Shown: in pieces, positions 50,792 to 57,630 of the stretch
Numbering within the stretch: position 1 is the stretch's first letter
Layout: each line of letters opens with the position of its first letter
From: Sulfurimonas sp. HSL1-2
Lineage (GTDB): Bacteria; Campylobacterota; Campylobacteria; Campylobacterales; Sulfurimonadaceae
Direction: 5' to 3'
Assembly: GCF_039645565.1 (NCBI RefSeq)
Contig: NZ_CP147914.1
Location: 310,001-374,000 of the forward strand
DNA: 64,000 nt
Notes under the pieces: generated by a model
What the model was told of the DNA's origin: nothing
The model's database searches: none
What the model saw: the letters and a program-made list of their open reading frames with translations, nothing else
Program-made: the position numbers and the translations under genes

Positions 50792-51313
50792 ATGGAGCAA
50801 AGCCGTAGGGGTTTTATGGGTAAAGTCTTCGGAGCGGTTGCCGGTGTCGGCGCCGTCGGAGCACTTTATGCTATGAAAAAATCGTGGGACCCGCTTCCGA
50901 GCGTTAAAGCGGCGGGTTTTACGACAGTCGATCTGAGCGCTGCTGAACCGAACAAGCTGATGGTCGAGAAGTGGCGCGGGAAGCCGATTTTCATTCTGAA
51001 AAAAACGCCGGAAATGGTCGCGAAAGAGAGTGCTGAACAGTCGGCGCGCGATATCATCGTGAACGGGGAACACTTCCTGATCTGTATCGGTCTGTGTACG
51101 CACCTTGGGTGTATCCCGGCGTACCGCGAGGCGAAGCAGGACTTCAAATGTGCCTGCCACGGGGGGGAATTCGACAGCAGCGGTATCGATACCCTTGCGC
51201 CGCCGCCGAGCCCGATGGTGATTCCGCCTTTCAATGTCAAAGGCAATACCGTGGTTCTGGGCGAAGAGGGCGAAACGTATCGCCAAATGAAAGAAGCCGG
51301 CGTGCTGGCGTAA
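50792..51313 (+). CDS. petA: ubiquinol-cytochrome c reductase Rieske iron-sulfur subunit
   Basis: A 173-residue membrane-anchored Rieske protein. The N-terminus has a twin-arginine-like SRRGFMGKVFG before a hydrophobic anchor. The [2Fe-2S] ligands are in CTHLGC and CACHGG. It transfers electrons from quinol to the diheme cytochrome c. First gene of petABC, with petB 13 bp downstream. The GAGG-containing leader precedes the ATG. Confidence 0.97.
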   Translation: MEQSRRGFMGKVFGAVAGVGAVGALYAMKKSWDPLPSVKAAGFTTVDLSAAEPNKLMVEKWRGKPIFILKKTPEMVAKESAEQSARDIIVNGEHFLICIGLCTHLGCIPAYREAKQDFKCACHGGEFDSSGIDTLAPPPSPMVIPPFNVKGNTVVLGEEGETYRQMKEAGVLA

Positions 51314-51326
51314 GTGAGGAGGGGAA

Positions 51327-52541
51327 ATGGCACACTTTACTAAAGCAACCAGCGTACATGACTGGTTGAACCAGCGCCTGGCGATCGATACGCTGCAGCG
51401 CGTACTCTCAAAAGAGTATTGGATTCCGAAAAATATCAATTTTCTTTGGGCAATGGGGATGGTCCTGGCGTTTACGTTCGGCATCCTGCTCGTATCAGGG
51501 ATTTTCCTGCTGATGTACTATCAGCCACACGTCGACACGGCTTTCGACAGTGTCAACTTCACGATCATGCGCGAAGTGGAATTCGGCTGGCTCTGGCGTC
51601 ACGTCCATGCAGTCGCGGCTTCCGTCGTCTTTCTGATCATCTATATCCACATGCTGACGGGGATCTACTACGGCTCGTACAAGAAGGGCCGCGAGATGAT
51701 CTGGATCTCCGGTATGCTCCTGTTCGTCGCGTTCTCCGCCGAAGCGTTCAGCGGTTACATGCTGCCGTGGGGCCAGATGAGCTACTGGGCGGGGATGGTT
51801 ATCACCAACCTGTTTAGCCTCGGTTCACTCGAGTTCAACGGACTCGTAGAGTGGATCCGCGGTGACTACGTCCCGGGCCAGGCGTTCCTGGACCGCTTCT
51901 TCATGCTGCACGTCCTGCTGATCCCGCTGGCGATCCTGGGCCTCATCGGGCTGCACTTCGGTGCGCTGCGTATCCCGCACGTTAACAACCAGGACGGCGA
52001 GGAGTTCGATTTCGACGAGGAAGCAGCCAAGTATAAAGCCGGTAAAAAGAAAGAGTCCAAGGTCATTGCCTTCGCGAACGACTTCCTTTCCAAGGATATG
52101 TTCGTCGTGAGCATCTACCTGATCTTCTTCTTCTACCTGGTCTTCTGGCACTTCGGTTTCGCGATGGACCCGATCAACTTCGACCCGGCAGACGGCCTGA
52201 AGACACCGCCGCACATCTATCCGGAGTGGTACTTCCTCTGGAGTTATGAGATCCTGCGCCCGTTCCCGAAAGATCCGGGACTCGTCGCCTTCGGGATCGC
52301 TCAGGTGATCTTCTTCCTGCTGCCGTGGCTTGACCGCAGCCCGAACGCCGTGCCGGCAAGCCGCCGCGGCCTCTTCTTCTTCTGGTTCTGGGCGATGGTC
52401 ATCGACCTGATCGTCCTGACCGCGATGGGCAAGCTGCCGCCGCAGGGTATTTACAGCACGATCGGTCTGTATGCTGCAGGATTCTTTTTCCTGCTCTGGA
52501 TCATCCTGCCGTTCATTACTAAATCGGAAAAACGGGTATAA
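51327..52541 (+). CDS. petB: cytochrome b of the bc1 complex
   Basis: A 404-residue integral membrane protein of normal length for this phylum. Heme-b ligands are in WRHVHAVAASVVFLIIYIH and LHVLLIPLAILGLIGLH. The Qo-site PEWY motif is in HIYPEWYFLWSYEILR. Eight helices are visible. It contains both quinone sites and lies between petA and petC. AGGAGGGG precedes the ATG. Confidence 0.97.
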   Translation: MAHFTKATSVHDWLNQRLAIDTLQRVLSKEYWIPKNINFLWAMGMVLAFTFGILLVSGIFLLMYYQPHVDTAFDSVNFTIMREVEFGWLWRHVHAVAASVVFLIIYIHMLTGIYYGSYKKGREMIWISGMLLFVAFSAEAFSGYMLPWGQMSYWAGMVITNLFSLGSLEFNGLVEWIRGDYVPGQAFLDRFFMLHVLLIPLAILGLIGLHFGALRIPHVNNQDGEEFDFDEEAAKYKAGKKKESKVIAFANDFLSKDMFVVSIYLIFFFYLVFWHFGFAMDPINFDPADGLKTPPHIYPEWYFLWSYEILRPFPKDPGLVAFGIAQVIFFLLPWLDRSPNAVPASRRGLFFFWFWAMVIDLIVLTAMGKLPPQGIYSTIGLYAAGFFFLLWIILPFITKSEKRV

Positions 52542-52551
52542 GGAGAAGTAG

Positions 52552-53493
52552 ATGAAAGAATTTAAAATTTTAGCCGTTGTCATCTTCTTTACCCTGGTGA
52601 CCTATTGGTTGGTGGAGCCTTTCGCCCACTCGCAGATGCATGCGCATGTTGAGAGCGAAGGCTTCTCCTATGATGACCTTCCGCCGCTCGAAAAAACGGG
52701 CGACGCGACCCGCGGCCAGGACCTGGTCATGGGTGCCGGCGGCTGTATCGGCTGTCACAGCATCGAATCCGCCGGTTTCCCGGCGGCGATGGATGCGGTC
52801 ACGAACAGTGCCTCTTACGGCGTCAACCCGCCGGACCTGAGCAATGCGGGCGGCATCTATGAGCCGAAGTTCCTTGCCGCCCTGATCAAGAACCCGACGC
52901 AGGCGCTGATGGTCGAGCACAAGTTCACGCCTGAAAGCGGGAAAATGCACCCGATGATCGCCTTCTACGGTGCCGGCGGAGATATCGACCAGGAGGTCGC
53001 CGACATGGTCGCCTACCTGCAGTCCATCGCTCCGAAACCGGACCAGATCACGCCGGCTCAGGCGTTTGAGACGGCCTGTGGCCGCTGCCACTCCGTCAAG
53101 TACGAGAACTGGACGCAGATCGGCGAGAAACCGGTCTTCAAGAAGAAGCGCGACGAGCTGGTCTTCCTGACCCAGCTCGAGGATTACAACGCGAACCTGA
53201 TGGGTTACATGGGTAAACTCCCGCCGGATCTCTCCATGTATATCCGTTCCCGCGGTGAACACTACCTCTCGACTTTTATCGAGAACCCGCAGAACCTGCT
53301 GCACGGTACGGCGATGCCGCGTGTCGGTGTCAGCAAGGACGGGGCTGAGAAGGTACTTGAGTACCTCGTCGAGGCCGGTGACCCGAAGCATGCCGAACGC
53401 GACAGTGTCGGTGTCAAGGTCATGATCTTCCTGCTTGTCTTCGCGGCAGCATCCTATCTCTGGAAAAAAGAGATCTGGAAAGATCTGCACTAA
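52552..53493 (+). CDS. petC: diheme cytochrome c subunit of the bc1 complex
   Basis: A 313-residue protein with an N-terminal membrane anchor (about residues 5-22) and a second anchor near the C-terminus (VKVMIFLLVFAAASYLWKK). Two heme-c motifs are visible: CIGCH and CGRCH. This diheme replacement for monoheme cytochrome c1 is typical of Campylobacterota. MPRVGVSKDGAEKVLEYL provides a candidate axial Met. Starts 10 bp after petB with AAGGAGAAG upstream. It completes the quinol-oxidising complex in the respiratory chain. Confidence 0.96.
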   Translation: MKEFKILAVVIFFTLVTYWLVEPFAHSQMHAHVESEGFSYDDLPPLEKTGDATRGQDLVMGAGGCIGCHSIESAGFPAAMDAVTNSASYGVNPPDLSNAGGIYEPKFLAALIKNPTQALMVEHKFTPESGKMHPMIAFYGAGGDIDQEVADMVAYLQSIAPKPDQITPAQAFETACGRCHSVKYENWTQIGEKPVFKKKRDELVFLTQLEDYNANLMGYMGKLPPDLSMYIRSRGEHYLSTFIENPQNLLHGTAMPRVGVSKDGAEKVLEYLVEAGDPKHAERDSVGVKVMIFLLVFAAASYLWKKEIWKDLH

Positions 53494-53566
53494 GCCCAGC
53501 GGGGCGCGGCGGCCCTGCCGCACCCTTTACTTAACCTATCTCAACCCTTTCCAATCAACTTCCCGC

Positions 53567-53572
53567 TATAAT
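53567..53572 (+). promoter_or_regulatory. -10 box of the moaA transcript
   Basis: TATAAT 12 bases before a short ORF and 89 bases before moaA. Confidence 0.5.
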
Positions 53573-53584
53573 TTCACTTTTCTA

Positions 53585-53671
53585 ATGGATTGGATACCTT
53601 TCCACACATCAAAATACGAGGCTGTTCCGGAGACGACGGGACGCAGGAAAAAGAGTAGGCATTGCTGGTAG
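53585..53671 (+). CDS. 28-residue upstream ORF overlapping moaA
   Basis: ATG at 53585 opens a 28-codon frame that ends at TAG (53669-53671), inside the start region of moaA (TTG, 53662) in a different frame. The product begins [16 protein letters not shown] and ends in a basic tail ([12 protein letters not shown]). It starts about five bases after the predicted transcription start. A ribosome finishing this ORF would end seven to nine bases past the moaA start, which suits translational coupling to a weak TTG codon. No homologue is known to me. Confidence 0.4.
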   Translation: MDWIPFHTSKYEAVPETTGRRKKSRHCW

Positions 53672-54627
53672 ACAAATTTGACAGAACCGTTGATTATCTC
53701 CGCGTTTCGGTAACGGAGCGATGCAATTTCCGCTGTCAGTACTGTATGCCGGAAAAGCCCTTCTCCTGGGTGCCCAAAGAGAACCTGCTCAGTTTCGAGG
53801 AGCTATTCGCCTTTATCAAGGTGGCCATTGACGAGGGCGTGAAGAAGATCCGCATCACCGGGGGCGAACCGCTGCTGCGTGAAGACCTCGATGTCTTTAT
53901 CAAGATGATCCACGACTACAAACCCGATGTCGACCTGGCGATGACGACCAATGCCTTTCTGCTCAAAGGCGCGGCGCAGAAACTCTACGACGCCGGTCTG
54001 CGCCGTCTCAACGTTTCCGTCGATTCGCTCAAGCCCGACGTCGCGGAGAAGATCGCCCAGAAAGATGTGCTCACCCAGGTCCTCGCCGGTATCGACGAGG
54101 CGCTGAAAGTCGGTCTGAAGGTCAAGGTGAACATGGTCCCGATGAGAGGGGTCAACGACGGTGAAATCCTTGACATCCTCGAATACTGCAAAGATCGCGG
54201 GATGGTCGTGCGCTTTATCGAGTACATGGAAAACGTCCATGCGCACTCCGACGTCAAGGGGCTCGACAGCGAGGAGCTGCTCAGCATTATCGGTAGCCGT
54301 TATGCTTACGAGGACGAGGGATTCGACGGCCACTCCCCGTCGCATTACTACAAGCTCGGTGACGGCTACGAGTTCGGCATTATCGAACCGCACAAGGATG
54401 ACTTCTGCAAAAAGTGCAACCGCATCCGCCTCACGGCCGAAGGGCAGCTGATTCCCTGCCTCTATTTCGACGAGGCGATGAGCATCAAGGATGCGGTGAA
54501 GCGGGGTGATATCAAAACCGCGGCCCTGATCCTCAAAGAGGTCGTCAAGAACAAACCGGAGAAGAACCGCTGGAGCGATCCGGACGGCGAGCACTCCAAG
54601 CGCGCTTTTTACGAAACGGGGGGCTGA
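53662..54627 (+). CDS. moaA: GTP 3',8-cyclase MoaA
   Basis: A 321-residue radical-SAM enzyme for the first step of molybdenum cofactor synthesis. The SAM cluster is CNFRCQYC (Cys21, 25, 28). [14 protein letters not shown] and the C-terminal second cluster [19 protein letters not shown] are present. The protein ends in GG (YETGG), the mobile tail needed for catalysis. The start is TTG at 53662; no in-frame ATG lies nearby upstream. The stop and the queE start share one base (TGATG). Confidence 0.96.
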   Translation: MLVDKFDRTVDYLRVSVTERCNFRCQYCMPEKPFSWVPKENLLSFEELFAFIKVAIDEGVKKIRITGGEPLLREDLDVFIKMIHDYKPDVDLAMTTNAFLLKGAAQKLYDAGLRRLNVSVDSLKPDVAEKIAQKDVLTQVLAGIDEALKVGLKVKVNMVPMRGVNDGEILDILEYCKDRGMVVRFIEYMENVHAHSDVKGLDSEELLSIIGSRYAYEDEGFDGHSPSHYYKLGDGYEFGIIEPHKDDFCKKCNRIRLTAEGQLIPCLYFDEAMSIKDAVKRGDIKTAALILKEVVKNKPEKNRWSDPDGEHSKRAFYETGG

Positions 54628-55385
54628 TGCTCTACCTCGTCGAACACTTCTACTCCATCCAGGGCGAGGGGCGCTATACGGGCGTACCGTCGCTCTTTTT
54701 CCGTTTCGGCGGCTGCAATATGCGCTGCGAAGGTTTCGGCTGTACGGAAACGGCTTCCACGGGGGTGACCGTCACCGGCTGCGATACCGTCTACGCCGTC
54801 AACAAACAGCATTTCGGTGAGCAGTGGCTCTGCATCGAGCATGCCGACGAACTCATTACGATCATGAACGGCTATACCCTGCCGCCGAAAGTCGATGTCG
54901 TCATGACCGGCGGCGAGCCGCTGATCTACGCGGAGAATGAGGTCTTCACGGCCTTTGTCCGCCATCTTGTCGACCGGGGACACCGCGTCACCTTCGAGAC
55001 CAACGGCGCGATGCCCGTCGATTTCGACCGCTTCCCGGTCTACCGCGACTGTGTCTTCGCCCTCTCCGTCAAACTCTCCAACAGCGGCGAGCCGGTTGAG
55101 AAACGGGTACGCCCGAACGCCTTTGTCCCCATTGCACAGCAGGCGAAAGAGGCCTACTTCAAGTTTACGATCGACCGGGATTCCATCGGCGAGAACATGG
55201 AGCACGAGATCGACGAAATCGTCGCCCATGCGCCGCAGATTCAGGTCTACTGCATGCCCATGGGCGGCAGCCGTGCCGAGATCGAAGCCAACACCGAGGC
55301 TGTCATCGATTTCTGCAAAGCCCGGGGCTACACCTACAGCGACCGGCTCCATATCCGCATCTGGGACGCGAACAAAGGGGTGTAG
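54627..55385 (+). CDS. queE: 7-carboxy-7-deazaguanine synthase QueE
   Basis: A 252-residue radical-SAM enzyme of queuosine synthesis. FYSIQGEGRYTGVPSLFFRFGGCNMRC is the family N-terminus. The cluster region CNMRCEGFGC has an insert before the third Cys, as is usual in QueE. VMTGGEPLIYAENEVFTAFV and ETNGAM are the SAM and substrate motifs. The gene is coupled to moaA by the TGATG overlap; the two share SAM chemistry but not a pathway. It ends 5 bp before the converging TAXI gene. Confidence 0.93.
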   Translation: MLYLVEHFYSIQGEGRYTGVPSLFFRFGGCNMRCEGFGCTETASTGVTVTGCDTVYAVNKQHFGEQWLCIEHADELITIMNGYTLPPKVDVVMTGGEPLIYAENEVFTAFVRHLVDRGHRVTFETNGAMPVDFDRFPVYRDCVFALSVKLSNSGEPVEKRVRPNAFVPIAQQAKEAYFKFTIDRDSIGENMEHEIDEIVAHAPQIQVYCMPMGGSRAEIEANTEAVIDFCKARGYTYSDRLHIRIWDANKGV

Positions 55386-55390
55386 CCCTT

Positions 55391-56662
55391 CTAGCTTTGC
55401 GTGCGTAGCTTGCCCAGGATCAGCTCAAAGTGCTGGATCAGGTCGTAATACTCCCGGCGGTAGGAGAGCGGCACGTCGACTTTCTGGATCTTCTGCAGCG
55501 CCTGTTCAAGCTTATTGACCGCCTCCCGCCGCTGCGCCGCGTCATAGCTCCCCATCTCATCCTCGATGTCATTGAGCGTTCTGTACCAGCGGTAGATCTT
55601 GGAGCGGCTGCGCCACGATACGAGCGGCAGGAAGAGTTTCACCAGCGGGATCATCAGGGCGATGACCGGGATGAAGAGCAGCATCAGGCGTTTGATGATC
55701 GAAGCGATCCAGAAGGGGAAGAGGCTCTCCAGCCAGCTTTCGCCGTCGCGCAGGTAGACCTCCGCATCGGCATTGATGGGGAACTCCAGGCGCGAGGTAC
55801 CGGGGAACTCCCCCTCTTTGCGGAAGACACCCGCCCCGCCGTGGACCTCTTTCGCTGCGCGCAGGATGAGCCGGATGAGATCGGGGTGGAGACCCTCGCG
55901 GCTCACGAGCGTCGCCGTCGCGGCAATGAGGTGTTTGGTCGTTGCGGGGAGATTGTGTTCGAGGTCCATGACCCCCTCATAGAGCGTGACGGCATTGAGA
56001 AACGGGTAGCGGACGGTATAGGCGTGCGTCCGGGTGAAGTCGAGCAGTTTGATCTGCGGGTCGAGCAGCAGCGTCTTTGTCAGCGGGGCGAAGGCGCCGA
56101 TGATGCTAAAAAGCGCATCGGCGTCGCCGTCGAACAGTGCCTGCGCTCCCGCTTCGCTTCCGAGGGTCAGAAAAGAGCTGTTTTCGGGGGTGACGCCGTT
56201 CGCTTCGAGCAGCGTGATCGCAAGGGCTTTCGTTCCGCTCCCCTCGGCACCGACGGCGATACGTTTCCCCTTAAGTTCGCTGAGGTTGTGCAGTTCCATC
56301 CCTGCGGCGGAGTAGTAGACCCAGATCGGTTCGTTGTAGAGGCTGGCGAGGGAGGTGAAGGGTTCGGTTTTGAACGCATCCGTACTCCCGCTCTGCACGA
56401 ATGCGACGTCGGCCTTGTGCTCCTTGAGCAGTCCGAGCGCTTCCACCGAACCGTGGGTGGGGATGATCTCGACCGTGACATGCTGTTTGGCGAGCATGGC
56501 CTTGTAGCGCAGCGCGCTCTGATAGTAGATGCCGTTTTTCTCGCCGGTGGCGATGGTGAGGCGGTCGGGGGCCAGCGGCGGGAGGAAACGGCTGCCGATA
56601 TAGAGCAGCCCCAGGAAGAGGGCGAGGAGGAGCAGGATGATCTTACAGGCATGGCACTTCAT
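55391..56662 (-). CDS. TAXI-type solute-binding protein with membrane anchors
   Basis: A 423-residue protein. An N-terminal helix (about 7-27) is followed by a TAXI/NMT1-like binding domain: LTIATGEKNGIYYQSALRYKAML, EIIPTHGSVEALGLL, VAFVQSGSTDAF and GKRIAVGAEGSGTKALAITLL. A second hydrophobic region at about 335-360 follows, with a cytosolic coiled tail (RWYRTLNDIEDEMGSYDAAQRREAVNKL). TRAP-TAXI binding proteins normally lack this tail and pair with a permease, which is absent here. ATG at 56662 is used. It may be a tethered sensor. Confidence 0.85.
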   Translation of the reverse strand: MKCHACKIILLLLALFLGLLYIGSRFLPPLAPDRLTIATGEKNGIYYQSALRYKAMLAKQHVTVEIIPTHGSVEALGLLKEHKADVAFVQSGSTDAFKTEPFTSLASLYNEPIWVYYSAAGMELHNLSELKGKRIAVGAEGSGTKALAITLLEANGVTPENSSFLTLGSEAGAQALFDGDADALFSIIGAFAPLTKTLLLDPQIKLLDFTRTHAYTVRYPFLNAVTLYEGVMDLEHNLPATTKHLIAATATLVSREGLHPDLIRLILRAAKEVHGGAGVFRKEGEFPGTSRLEFPINADAEVYLRDGESWLESLFPFWIASIIKRLMLLFIPVIALMIPLVKLFLPLVSWRSRSKIYRWYRTLNDIEDEMGSYDAAQRREAVNKLEQALQKIQKVDVPLSYRREYYDLIQHFELILGKLRTQS

Positions 56663-56667
56663 GACGC

Positions 56668-56673
56668 TATAAT
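56668..56673 (+). promoter_or_regulatory. -10 box of the barrel protein gene
   Basis: TATAAT in the short gap between the divergent TAXI and barrel genes, 23 bases before the latter's start. Confidence 0.5.
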
Positions 56674-56696
56674 AACGAAAAAAGCGAAGCGGAACG

Positions 56697-57629
56697 ATGA
56701 CGCGAATTGCAGTGGCCCTCCTTTTGATGTCTTCAATCCTGTCGGCGGTGGATACGGCCGAAGAGGCAGCGAAAAAAGCGTACCTCGCCAACATCAATGC
56801 GCTGATGGTCTTTACGACCAAGGACGGGCTCAACTCCGGGACCTATGATTTCACCCGGGCCAATACGAGCATGTACATCATCCACCTGCCGTTTCGCTAC
56901 CAGTTCGATCCGTTCGCCCCGGACCTGAATGCCTTCGTGATCGGCGGGGTGGGCTACAGCGAAACCAGGCTGACCAACGACGTCAACACATCGACACCGC
57001 TCTCGGGTGATATCGCATTGAGTGCGACAAACATGCTGCGCACCTACACGGGCGGGATCGGTGGGGGGCTGCGCTACCGGCCGGGGCTCGGGTTCGAACT
57101 GCTCGGCGGGCTCGAAGCGATCTATTCAAGGGTCGGCATCGCTGCACGGGACAACAACGGTGCCGGGGAGACCGTCGGCGATTTTTTCGAAGAGAGCTAC
57201 AACGCGAACATCTCCTACCGCGTCTTTATGGCGCTGGAGTACCGGCAGACATGGCATCGCTACAAACCGTACGCGACATTGACCTACGACCTCTATGAGA
57301 CGAAAAGCGCCATCAGCACCAAGCAGCTGAGCAAGTTCACAACCCAGACAAGCGTTACCTCCTTCTCCATCGGCGGAGAAACGGCGCCACTGGCCGACTA
57401 CCACGGGATGTACCTGACGCTGGAGGGGTACCTGCGCGGCAGTTACCTGGGCGGCGACATTACAAGCGTGACCCATTTCGACGGGTACGGTACGCTCGGG
57501 GGTGTCGCCTACTGGTACGTCGGCGAAGCGATGAAATATATCGAGCGCTTCTTTCTCGAAGTGAGCACGATCCAGGCCGACGGGCTGCGGGGGTATAACA
57601 TCGGGCTGGGATTCACGCTGGATTATTAG
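56697..57629 (+). CDS. outer-membrane beta-barrel protein
   Basis: A 310-residue protein with a signal peptide (cleavage near SILSAVD). Amphipathic strands run through the whole chain (for example YIIHLPFRYQF, GGLRYRPGLGFELLGGLEA, VFMALEYRQTW) and the C-terminus is LGFTLDY with terminal aromatic Tyr, typical of BAM-inserted barrels. I see no enzymatic motif. It starts 34 bp from the divergent TAXI gene and ends 1 bp before the converging peptidase-barrel gene. Its function is unknown. Confidence 0.8.
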   Translation: MTRIAVALLLMSSILSAVDTAEEAAKKAYLANINALMVFTTKDGLNSGTYDFTRANTSMYIIHLPFRYQFDPFAPDLNAFVIGGVGYSETRLTNDVNTSTPLSGDIALSATNMLRTYTGGIGGGLRYRPGLGFELLGGLEAIYSRVGIAARDNNGAGETVGDFFEESYNANISYRVFMALEYRQTWHRYKPYATLTYDLYETKSAISTKQLSKFTTQTSVTSFSIGGETAPLADYHGMYLTLEGYLRGSYLGGDITSVTHFDGYGTLGGVAYWYVGEAMKYIERFFLEVSTIQADGLRGYNIGLGFTLDY

Positions 57630-57630
57630 G

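Noticed and set aside
53494-53560. Terminator after petC
   Set aside because: GCGGC/GCCGC can pair, but the stem is short and no T run follows closely, so I left it out.
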